From: Synergistaceae bacterium
Lineage (GTDB): Bacteria; Synergistota; Synergistia; Synergistales; Aminobacteriaceae
Length of the DNA stretch: 10,387 nucleotides
Reading direction: 5' to 3'
Assembly: GCA_012523155.1 (NCBI GenBank)
Contig: JAAYJB010000196.1
Span: 1 to 10,387, forward strand
Positions 1-5,994 of this stretch are shown one piece after another; position 1 is the first letter of the stretch, and every line of letters begins with the position of its first letter. The notes beneath the pieces were generated by a model. The model had not been told where the DNA came from. It was given only the letters and a program-made list of their open reading frames with translations, and did not search any database. Made by a program: the position numbers and the translations under genes.

Positions 1-723
1 ATCGAGCTCGACTTTATGGATCTTGTGAAGGCTGCCGACAGTGTATGTATAGCGAAATGGATCATCCGCACCGTAGCGGAAGAGATGGGACTGAAGGCAA
101 CATTCATGCCCAAGCCTCTCTACAAAATGCCCGGAAACGGTATGCACGTCCATCAGTTCCTTGAAAAAAACGGAAATACCCTTTTTCCCGGAGACGGTCT
201 CCACGGGCTGTCACCCCTGGCCCTTTCCTACACATCCGGGCTGCTTGAACACAGTCTGACGGGAAGCCTTCTCGCTTTTACCAACCCGAGCACCAACAGC
301 TACCGCCGCCTTGTCCCGGGATATGAGGCTCCCATAAGCGCGACATTCGCCAGGGGATCGAGGAGCGCCGCCGTCCGCATCCCCGGCTACCTGAAAAAAG
401 ACGAGGTCCGAATAGAATACCGGACCGGCGATGCATCGGCGAACACTCACTTCATGCTCTCCGCAATGGCACTTGCAGGAGCGGATGGAATATTCAGAAA
501 CGCCGACCCCGTAGCCGCGGGATTCAGCAGCGCGGAAGCCAGGGAAGACAAGGTTTTTCCGCTGAACCTTCATTCTGTGCTCGCAGGCTTGGAGAAGGAT
601 CATGAGTTCCTCCGCCCGGCCTTCCCCGAAAAATTGCTCGAACTCTGGACGAAGCGAAAAACAGAGGAGGCGGAGTACGTCTACAACGCTCCAACACCCC
701 AGGAATACGAGCTTTACTTCTGA
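1..723 (+). CDS. glnA: Glutamine synthetase, type I (C-terminal part)
   Basis: Glutamine synthetase makes glutamine from glutamate, ammonia and ATP in the cytoplasm. The reading frame is open from base 1, so the N-terminus (beta-grasp domain and start of the catalytic domain) lies outside the window; 240 residues remain, ending in the family-typical EYELYF tail. Visible motifs are FMPKP (about residue 35), GNGMHVHQ with the metal-binding His (about 46-53), NPSTNSYRRLVPGYEAP (substrate and ATP region), the RGSRSA segment, and RIEYRTGDASAN, which holds the family's conserved Glu and Arg. The NLYDLP-type tyrosine site adenylylated by GlnE in enteric enzymes is not seen in the expected region, suggesting the GSI-alpha type, which is controlled by feedback or transcription. 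A strong hairpin terminator follows 11 bases after the stop. The family call is secure; the isoform assignment is less so. Confidence 0.95.
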   Translation: MELDFMDLVKAADSVCIAKWIIRTVAEEMGLKATFMPKPLYKMPGNGMHVHQFLEKNGNTLFPGDGLHGLSPLALSYTSGLLEHSLTGSLLAFTNPSTNSYRRLVPGYEAPISATFARGSRSAAVRIPGYLKKDEVRIEYRTGDASANTHFMLSAMALAGADGIFRNADPVAAGFSSAEAREDKVFPLNLHSVLAGLEKDHEFLRPAFPEKLLELWTKRKTEEAEYVYNAPTPQEYELYF

Positions 724-734
724 TACGAAAAAAG

Positions 735-772
735 GTAAGGAGCCCCGGAAAACCCGGGGCTCCTTACTTTTT
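735..772. terminator. Bidirectional intrinsic terminator between glnA and oadB
   Basis: A perfect 14-bp GC-rich stem (735-748 with 754-767) with a 5-base loop is followed on the plus strand by TTTTT (768-772). On the minus strand it is followed by a run of six T (728-733 read in reverse). It therefore serves both convergent genes, glnA and the oadB-like gene. Confidence 0.9.
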
Positions 773-797
773 CCAATCTGCCTGTCCCGGCAATGGA

Positions 798-1919
798 CTA
801 ACCGAGGAATGCCAGCAGCAGCCCTCCTGCCAGCACAGATCCTATCTGGCCCGAAACGTTGGCGCCGACGGCATGCATGAGGATAAAATTATTCTTGTCC
901 TCTGCGGCTGCGAGCCGCTGCACCAGCCTCGCCGACATGGGGAAAGCCGAGATGCCCGAAGCTCCTATCATAGGATTGAGCTTCCTCTTTCTGAAGAGGT
1001 TGATGGCCTTTGCGGACAGAACACCGACAGCAGTGTCAAGGATGAACGCCACAAGGCCCATGCAGAGTATGAGGAGCGTCTGGGACTGAATGAACCGGTC
1101 CCCTGTCATTGTCGCCGAGATAGCCAGCCCGAGAAGTATGGTCACTATGTTCGCCAGCTCGTTCTGGGCTCCTTTCGCGAGGCGGTCCACAACACCGCTT
1201 TCACGAAGAAGGTTTCCGAACATGAGAAAGCCTATGAGGGAGGCGGAGGGCGGAGCAAACATTCCCGCCACGAGAGTTACCCCTATGGGGAAAAGGATCT
1301 TCAGTTTTCTGGAAACAGGCTTCTCATGGTAGGGCATGGGAATTCTCCGCTCTTCCTGTGTTGTAAGAAGTTTGATAACTGGAGGCTGGATCACGGGAAC
1401 AAGGGCCATGTACGAGTAGGCCGCCACTGAAATGGGCCCGAGAAGATGGGGTGCGAACTTCGCTGAGACGTAGATCGACGTGGGCCCGTCAGCTGCACCG
1501 ATGATGCCTATCGAGGCCGCTTCCTTCAGGTCAAATCCGAAGAACAGGGCAAGTCCCATGGTGAGAAAGATCCCTGCCTGGGCAGTAATGCCGAAGACAA
1601 AAGTCACGGGGTTCTGAAAAAGAGGGGTAAAGTCGATCATTGCTCCGATGGCGATGAAAATGAGCAGGGGAAACATTTCGTTTGCTATCCCGGCATCGAA
1701 CAGTATACTCAGAGCCCCATGCTGGATATGTTCGCCTGCCACATGGGTCAAAGCCGAAGTAAACGGAATATTCACAAGAAGCGTCCCGAATCCCATGGGA
1801 AGAAGGAGGGATGGTTCGTATTCCTTTGCAATAGCAAGATAAAGGAGGACGGCACCCACTCCCATCATGACCGCCTGCCTGCCTGAAAGCGCCAGAAATC
1901 CTTCGAAAAGCTGCTCCAT
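798..1919 (-). CDS. oadB: Na+-pumping decarboxylase beta subunit, OadB/GcdB/MmdB family
   Basis: An integral membrane protein of 373 residues with many hydrophobic segments. Family members are the carboxybiotin-decarboxylating, Na+-translocating subunit of oxaloacetate, methylmalonyl-CoA or glutaconyl-CoA decarboxylases. The signature GAADGPTSIYVSAK (141-154) contains Asp144. AAYSYMALVPVIQPP (166-180) follows, with Tyr170 exactly 26 residues after Asp144, matching the spacing of the functional Asp203/Tyr229 pair known from Klebsiella OadB. GANVSGQIGSVLAGG (353-366) is the conserved C-terminal helix. The ATG at 1919 is chosen because AAAGGAG (1929-1935) lies 9 bases upstream and homology begins there; a longer open frame to 2120 is only the leader RNA. 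No alpha (carboxyltransferase), gamma or biotin-carrier subunit is in the window, so the gene is an orphan here and its decarboxylase partner is unknown. A riboswitch-like attenuator precedes it. The family call is strong, but the substrate cannot be assigned. Confidence 0.93.
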   Translation of the reverse strand: MEQLFEGFLALSGRQAVMMGVGAVLLYLAIAKEYEPSLLLPMGFGTLLVNIPFTSALTHVAGEHIQHGALSILFDAGIANEMFPLLIFIAIGAMIDFTPLFQNPVTFVFGITAQAGIFLTMGLALFFGFDLKEAASIGIIGAADGPTSIYVSAKFAPHLLGPISVAAYSYMALVPVIQPPVIKLLTTQEERRIPMPYHEKPVSRKLKILFPIGVTLVAGMFAPPSASLIGFLMFGNLLRESGVVDRLAKGAQNELANIVTILLGLAISATMTGDRFIQSQTLLILCMGLVAFILDTAVGVLSAKAINLFRKRKLNPMIGASGISAFPMSARLVQRLAAAEDKNNFILMHAVGANVSGQIGSVLAGGLLLAFLG

Positions 1920-1962
1920 TAATGCTCTCTCCTTTATGAACGCACATGATGTGCAGGAATAT

Positions 1963-2003
1963 AAAAAGACCCCCGGCGCAGGGAAATTTCTGCGCTGAAG
2001 GTC
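1963..2003 (-). terminator. Intrinsic terminator in the oadB leader (expression platform)
   Basis: On the minus strand GACCTTCAGCGCAG (2003-1990) pairs with CTGCGCCGGGGGTC (1981-1968). This gives a 14-bp stem with one A-C mismatch and two G-T pairs, an 8-base loop, and then TTTTT (1967-1963). It sits 44 bases before the oadB start, so it can only act as an attenuator. Its 5' arm overlaps the conserved GAGACC end of the upstream structured RNA (2000-2005), so aptamer and terminator cannot form fully together. Confidence 0.85.
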
Positions 2004-2087
2004 TCGCTCTATCGGCAAAAGCCAACGATAAAAGCCGGGCTTGAGACCGTGATGGTGACTTTCATCCCGCAAGCTGCTCCCCTGCGG
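2000..2087 (-). promoter_or_regulatory. yybP-ykoY-like riboswitch aptamer in the oadB leader
   Basis: Read on the minus strand, the leader carries, in order, the segments I associate with the yybP-ykoY (Mn2+) riboswitch. These are GGGGAGCAGC (2082-2073), AAAGTC (2062-2057), CCGGCTTT (2038-2031) and GCGAGACCTT (2007-1998). AAAGTC and GGCTTT form a 6-bp helix. A second hairpin (2030-2010, TATCG/CGATA) lies before GCGAGACC. A P1-like helix can form between CGCAGG at the expected RNA 5' end (2086-2081) and CCT plus GCG (2001-1999, 1995-1993), with a TCA bulge. This P1 takes up bases of the terminator 5' arm, predicting an ON switch. An alternative GGTCTC/GAGACC pairing (2048-2043 with 2005-2000) would also block the terminator. 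The attenuator logic is seen directly; the class is recognised from memory of the consensus, and the ligand (Mn2+, or Na+ given the target gene) is inference. Confidence 0.65.
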
Positions 2088-2092
2088 AATGT

Positions 2093-2120
2093 ATTGTACC
2101 CTGAGAGAAGGGCTTGTCAA
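2093..2120 (-). promoter_or_regulatory. Sigma70-type promoter for the oadB leader
   Basis: On the minus strand there is a perfect -35 TTGACA (2120-2115), a 16-base spacer and TACAAT (2098-2093) as -10. The predicted transcription start is near 2086, which places the RNA 5' end right at the start of the riboswitch-like element. That gives a leader of about 165 bases before the oadB start codon. Confidence 0.75.
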
Positions 2121-2232
2121 TGGTTTGCCGTCTCTCTTTCGGGTGCAGCTCTATTTCGTTCCGGGTGCCTTTCAGCCGGACACTTCCTATCCATTGCATA
2201 AAATAACGGCGACGAAATTCCACCCACCGCGA

Positions 2233-2238
2233 TATAAT
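2233..2238 (+). promoter_or_regulatory. Possible -10 box for the DUF4403 gene
   Basis: A perfect TATAAT lies 37 bases before the ATG at 2275. No good -35 box is found 16-18 bases upstream, so this promoter would be weak, activator-dependent, or wrongly called. The rest of the divergent intergenic stretch (2121-2232) shows nothing else I recognise. Confidence 0.4.
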
Positions 2239-2274
2239 AAATGACAATAAATTCCGTCAGAGAGGTTTTAGAAG

Positions 2275-3732
2275 ATGAAAAAAATAGCAGCCGCGGCACT
2301 TGCATCCATTCTGGGTTCTCTTGCCTTCTTTATTGTTACGGCAACAACCAAGGAAGAAGAGACTTTTCTGGACATCACTCCCCCGCCGGCAGCCACAGGG
2401 GAAGCGTCCGAAAAAACTCCTGCCGTCTCGTTATTTTCAATACCGTTGACTATTACCGCCGAAGAGACCTCCCGCCTTCTCGAGGAAGCTCTCGTGAATC
2501 CTCTGTACAATGTGAAGGGGCAAAAGCTGGATGACAGCTACGGCGAATCCGATGCCGACGTGCTCGTCGAAAAAACCGGGCCTGTTGCCGTAGTTCTGGA
2601 AAACAACGCCGCACAGTTTTCGCTTCCCTTCCGTTTTGAAAGCCTGATCCGGTGGAAGGGCAATATTTTCGGAATTTCCTCGAGCACGAAACAGGAGATC
2701 TTCGGCGGCGGCACACTCAGGCTGAAGGTGAGGCCCAGGATCGATCCGGACTGGAAGCTGAGGCTCGACGGAGAACTCGGCGTGGAGTGGAAAAAAAGCC
2801 CGGCCATAACCATACTCGGACAGAAAATCGGAATTGCGGGCTTTCTCTCGTCCATCCTCGAAGAACGTTCAGGAGATCTTCTTCTGCGTGCAGAAGAAGA
2901 AATAAACCGCTCCATACGCCTGAAAGAGCATGCGGCAAACCACTGGAATGAGATGCAAACACCCCTCGCTCTCTCCGACTCTCCGAAAGTCATGCTTTCC
3001 ATCAAACCGGTGTCCGTTTCCATGCCCCCGTTCAGTGCGGCAGGAGGAGTGCTGTCGACCCACCTGACACTGAAATGCATCCTCAGGGTTTCCTCTGATT
3101 TCGCAGGAGCGGAAAAGCAGAAGTCCAGCGCCCTTCCTCCGCTCACTGTTCTTCCGTCTGACCTCGACCCGGGTTTCCTCGTCAACCTGGAGACATTTTT
3201 TCCCTACAGTGCGCTTGGAGAATATGCATCGGCCCAGGAACTGCCCACAGTTGACCTGCCTGCAGGAGGAGAGGTTACCGTTGAGAAGCTTTCTTTCTTC
3301 GGGAGCGGAGGACGCCTCGTGGCAGCTGCCGCTATACGGGGAAAGGCACCCATGGGAGGAACCCTGAAAGGGGAGGCTTTTCTCTCCGGGAAACCAGTAT
3401 TTTCAAGCGATGACCAGGTGCTCCGCATCGAAGAATTCGACTTCGATGAAAACTCCACAAAAGGCCTTTCAAAGGCCGCTTCATGGATCATCAGGCCCAT
3501 GATCGTCAAGGCCATCAGCAGCAGGCTTGTATTTCCGGTCGGTGAACTCAAGGAAAAGGCTCTTCTGTCAATTGCCGATGCCCTGGGAAATAAAAGGCTT
3601 TCCGATGAAATGGTCCTCGACGGCTCTGCCGGTTCTCTCTCCCTCGAACATTTCTCCGTCGGCGGTGACGGTATCCATTTATCCTTTTCGCTTGGAGGAA
3701 AAGCTGCCCTGAGATACGAAAGAAAAAAGTGA
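2275..3732 (+). CDS. DUF4403 family exported or membrane-anchored protein
   Basis: A protein of 485 residues of unknown function. The N-terminus (MKKIAAAALASILGSLAFFIV) is a basic start plus hydrophobic segment, so the protein is exported or anchored by one N-terminal helix. No Cys lipobox is seen. The rest fits my memory of DUF4403: an opening FSIPLTITAEETSRLLEEAL (about 52-71), a central LRLKVRPRIDPDWKLRLDGELGVEW with the IDPDW motif (about 150-174), then the AGFLSSILEE...RAEEEINRSIRLKEHAANHWNEMQTPLAL helical block (about 189-233). After these comes the VMLSIKPVSVSMPPF beta segment. The C-terminal half alternates short beta-like stretches and ends with a Ser/Gly-rich LSLEHFSVGGDGIHLSFSLGGKAAL repeat-like region. 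The start is supported by AGAGG about 9 bases upstream of ATG. It is divergent from oadB and followed by a radical SAM gene with its own promoter. No biochemical role can be assigned. Confidence 0.8.
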   Translation: MKKIAAAALASILGSLAFFIVTATTKEEETFLDITPPPAATGEASEKTPAVSLFSIPLTITAEETSRLLEEALVNPLYNVKGQKLDDSYGESDADVLVEKTGPVAVVLENNAAQFSLPFRFESLIRWKGNIFGISSSTKQEIFGGGTLRLKVRPRIDPDWKLRLDGELGVEWKKSPAITILGQKIGIAGFLSSILEERSGDLLLRAEEEINRSIRLKEHAANHWNEMQTPLALSDSPKVMLSIKPVSVSMPPFSAAGGVLSTHLTLKCILRVSSDFAGAEKQKSSALPPLTVLPSDLDPGFLVNLETFFPYSALGEYASAQELPTVDLPAGGEVTVEKLSFFGSGGRLVAAAAIRGKAPMGGTLKGEAFLSGKPVFSSDDQVLRIEEFDFDENSTKGLSKAASWIIRPMIVKAISSRLVFPVGELKEKALLSIADALGNKRLSDEMVLDGSAGSLSLEHFSVGGDGIHLSFSLGGKAALRYERKK

Positions 3733-3752
3733 ACGGGGAGTTTGCTGCTGGA

Positions 3753-3780
3753 TTGAAAAATACGTTTTTTGTGTTACAAT
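3753..3780 (+). promoter_or_regulatory. Sigma70-type promoter for the radical SAM gene
   Basis: TTGAAA (3753-3758), a 16-base spacer and TACAAT (3775-3780) predict a start near 3787 and a 5' leader of about 79 bases. The leader contains a small CCCC/GGGG hairpin (3828-3838) 13 bases before the ribosome binding site. I see no recognised riboswitch in it. Confidence 0.65.
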
Positions 3781-3865
3781 TTATTATGAATAGAAAGTTA
3801 ATGAAAGAATATCTGCGCTGTTGATTCCCCCTTTGGGGTACGCTCTTGAAAGGGAGGTGTTTGCG

Positions 3866-5263
3866 ATGGGCGGAATCAAGCAGAAAATTGATTCTATTGC
3901 TGTTAAAACACTCATTTCGTACCTCGATTCAGACCCGGAAAACAATATTCCCCGTATTCTCCAGTGGCTCCGGCATTTTGATAAAGACTCTCCCTACAAC
4001 TCTATGTATGAACAGATCTCGAAATATCTTGAAGATCCCTCCAATAACTGGAACATTTTCATGAAAACAATCTATTCCAATTCAAGGATCGAGCCCCGGG
4101 TCCGGAAGAGACTTTTCGGGAATTTCGCGCTCAATGCGGGATTTCTCGGAAAAAGGCAAAGGTCTGCAGTTTCTGAAGCAGAGGGATGCAACGTTCCATG
4201 GGCCATTCTGCTGGATCCCACTTCCGCATGCAATCTGAGGTGCATCGGCTGCTGGGCTGCACAGTACGGGCAGCAGTTTTCACTTGATTACAATCTTCTC
4301 GACCGGATCGTCCGACAGGGAAAGGAGATGGGAACGTTTGTCTATCTCTTTACAGGCGGAGAGCCGCTGCTCAGGAAGGATGACATAATAAAACTCTGTT
4401 CCTCTCATGGAGACTGTATTTTTTCCGCATTCACCAACGGAACACTCCTGGACGAGCCGTTCGCCGACAAAATACTCGAAGTCGGCAACTTCGTTCCGGC
4501 GATCAGCATTGAGGGATTCGAGGAAGAAACCGACATGCGCAGGGGAAAGGGTACGTACCGGGCGGTGCTCCGGGCCATGGATATACTCCGGGAAAGAAGG
4601 CTGCCCTTCGGATTTTCCTCATGCTATCACAGGAAAAATACTTCGGTCATAGGCAGCGAACAATTTTTTGACGAAATGATGGACAGGGGCTGCCTTTTCG
4701 GATGGCTCTTCACGTATATGCCCGTCGGCAGGGACGCAGTGCCGGAGCTCATGGCCACTGCTGAACAAAGAGAATTCATGTACCGCAGGGTCAGGGAATT
4801 CAGAAGGACAAAACCGATTTTCACCCTTGATTTCTGGAACGACGGAGACTACGTCGAGGGATGTATCGCGGGAGGGCGCTGCTATCTCCATATAAACGCC
4901 GCGGGCGACGTTGAGCCGTGCGCATTCATCCACTATGCCGACTCCAACATAAAGGAAAAATCACTCCTTGAAGCCCTGAAGTCCCCTCTTTTCATGGAGT
5001 ACCGGAAAAAACAGCCATTCAGCCGTAACTATTTCCGTCCATGTCCCCTCCTCGACAATCCGGGTTGCCTCTCGTACATTGTCCATGCTTCGGGAGCATC
5101 TTCCACCGAGTTTTCCGCTCCTGAAGACGTTGACACTCTGACCTCAAAATGCACCCGGGCTGCAATGGCCTGGGAACCTGTAGCCCGGAGACTTGCGGAG
5201 GAAAAACTTCAAGGGATACCCGAAACAGCGGAAACAGCTGCAGGAAAAGAGAAGAACCTGTAA
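3866..5263 (+). CDS. Radical SAM protein with C-terminal Cys-rich (SPASM/Twitch-like) region
   Basis: A protein of 465 residues. The N-terminal 110 residues are charged and helical-looking and I do not recognise them. The radical SAM core starts at VPWAILLDPTSACNLRCIGCW with the CxxxCxxC cluster ligands Cys122, Cys126 and Cys129. GGEP (164-167) is the SAM-binding motif, and FTNGT (189-193) and ISIEG (213-217) are typical barrel strands. The C-terminus carries further cysteines at 333, 339, 352, 393 and 401, in a GC-IAGG-RC, EPC, PCP, GCL arrangement like that of an auxiliary Fe-S cluster domain. The ATG at 3866 is preferred over a TTG at 3821 because AGGGAGGTG (3851-3859) lies just upstream at ideal spacing. 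Such enzymes cleave SAM reductively for radical chemistry on peptides, cofactors or small molecules. No precursor peptide or partner gene is adjacent, so the substrate is unknown. Confidence 0.9.
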   Translation: MGGIKQKIDSIAVKTLISYLDSDPENNIPRILQWLRHFDKDSPYNSMYEQISKYLEDPSNNWNIFMKTIYSNSRIEPRVRKRLFGNFALNAGFLGKRQRSAVSEAEGCNVPWAILLDPTSACNLRCIGCWAAQYGQQFSLDYNLLDRIVRQGKEMGTFVYLFTGGEPLLRKDDIIKLCSSHGDCIFSAFTNGTLLDEPFADKILEVGNFVPAISIEGFEEETDMRRGKGTYRAVLRAMDILRERRLPFGFSSCYHRKNTSVIGSEQFFDEMMDRGCLFGWLFTYMPVGRDAVPELMATAEQREFMYRRVREFRRTKPIFTLDFWNDGDYVEGCIAGGRCYLHINAAGDVEPCAFIHYADSNIKEKSLLEALKSPLFMEYRKKQPFSRNYFRPCPLLDNPGCLSYIVHASGASSTEFSAPEDVDTLTSKCTRAAMAWEPVARRLAEEKLQGIPETAETAAGKEKNL

Positions 5264-5296
5264 ATCGGTCACCTCATGTATGGGCTGCACTCACCG

Positions 5297-5324
5297 AAGG
5301 GGGCTTCCGGGCGGAGTCCCCTTT
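5297..5324 (+). terminator. Probable terminator after the radical SAM gene
   Basis: A stem of 11 pairs (5297-5307 with 5313-5323, including two G-T pairs) with a 5-base loop begins 33 bases after the stop. The T tract is short (TTTCT), so termination may be weak. The remaining stretch to 5399 shows nothing I recognise. Confidence 0.5.
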
Positions 5325-5399
5325 CTCGTCCGGATATATCTTTTCTCTCCGGGACAACGGTGAACTGACGTATTCCTTAACCTCAAAGAACACGACTGT

Positions 5400-5846
5400 T
5401 CATCCTCCAAAAATCCATCGCTTTAGTTCTTCGACCGAGCTTTCACCTATGACCTTTATACCGTTTCTCCTGAGAAGCCCGGCCGCGATCCCTTCGCCGG
5501 GGACCATCTTCCCGGAAAAGCTTCCATCGTAGACCATTCCCGCCCCGCATGAGGGACTTCTTTCCTTAAGCAGTGCCCCCATGCATCCGTACAGCAGCGC
5601 AATGTTCACGGCCTGGAGGGCCCCCCGTTCAAAGTTTTCCGTTACATCAATTCCCCGGATCGTCTTCACCCTGCCGCCAATAATTTCAGCCGGATCCCTC
5701 GGAGTCGGAAGTCCGCCCATTATTTCCGGACATACGGGAACAAAAAAGCAGGAATCTATGAATGAAAGGATCTCCCTGTTCTGAGCGCCGTTCCCATCGT
5801 ACCTGCAGGCAATTCCCAAAAGACACGCACTTACCAGGATTTTCAG
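5400..5846 (-). CDS. DUF523 / TudS-like [4Fe-4S] protein with abnormal start
   Basis: DUF523 includes TudS, a thiouracil desulfidase that uses a [4Fe-4S] cluster held by three cysteines. The frame reads LKILVSACLLGIACRYDG at its N-terminus, then VPVCPEIMGGLPTPR (about 36-51), GIDVTENFERGA (66-77) and LLKERSPSCGAG (93-104), all family hallmarks. The three cluster cysteines by homology are Cys8, Cys39 and Cys101. Counted from the CTG at 5846 it has 148 residues, normal for the family. The first canonical alternative start in frame, TTG at 5819, would remove Cys8 and is unlikely. No ATG or GTG precedes CTG in frame before a stop at 5853-5855. An ATG at 5851 with AAAGG at ideal spacing is out of frame by one base and stops after two codons. 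So either a CTG start with translational coupling is used, or one base is missing (mutation or assembly error). The family is secure; the start is not. Confidence 0.85.
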   Translation of the reverse strand: MKILVSACLLGIACRYDGNGAQNREILSFIDSCFFVPVCPEIMGGLPTPRDPAEIIGGRVKTIRGIDVTENFERGALQAVNIALLYGCMGALLKERSPSCGAGMVYDGSFSGKMVPGEGIAAGLLRRNGIKVIGESSVEELKRWIFGG

Positions 5847-5882
5847 GACATCTCACTGCCTTTCTTTTTGTTTGCCGACAAA

Positions 5883-5888
5883 ATTATA
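5883..5888 (-). promoter_or_regulatory. -10 box upstream of the DUF523 gene
   Basis: A perfect TATAAT on the minus strand lies about 36 bases before the CTG/ATG start region. A TTGACA (5900-5895) sits only 6 bases upstream, too close to be its -35, and no good -35 is seen at 16-18 bases. The preceding terminator (5932-5963) ends the TRAP unit, so this gene needs its own promoter somewhere here. Confidence 0.45.
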
Positions 5889-5931
5889 CAACCTTGTCAA
5901 AAGGATCTATTGAAAAAAGGTTTCCTGAAGC

Positions 5932-5963
5932 AAAAAAAGGCCCCGGGAAAATCCGGGGCCTTT
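5932..5963 (-). terminator. Terminator of the TRAP permease/TAXI unit
   Basis: An 11-bp perfect stem (5936-5946 with 5953-5963; core GGCCCCGG/CCGGGGCC) with a 6-base loop is followed on the minus strand by seven T (5938-5932). It lies about 31 bases past the stop of the TAXI receptor gene. Confidence 0.9.
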
Positions 5964-5994
5964 CTGCCGATCATTCGTTACAGAATATTGGTGC

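Noticed and set aside
873..1430. Plus-strand open frame of 185 codons antisense to oadB
   Set aside because: Its composition is that of antisense to a hydrophobic membrane gene, and no ribosome binding site or recognisable motif supports it.
2010..2048. GGTCTC/GAGACC helix as evidence for a different riboswitch class
   Set aside because: The pairing is real as an alternative antiterminator, but the conserved single-stranded segments around it match yybP-ykoY better than any other class I can recall. It is noted under the riboswitch entry.
1920..2120. Upstream extension of the oadB open frame to 2120
   Set aside because: It starts inside the -35 box, covers the structured leader and terminator, lacks family homology, and a well-placed ribosome binding site marks the ATG at 1919.
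3786..3824. Short leader ORF (12 codons) before the radical SAM gene
   Set aside because: Its ATG coincides with the predicted transcription start, it has no ribosome binding site, and the peptide shows no attenuator-like codon bias.
5895..5900. TTGACA as the -35 box for the DUF523 gene
   Set aside because: It is only 6 bases from the TATAAT at 5883-5888, far short of the 16-18 bases needed.
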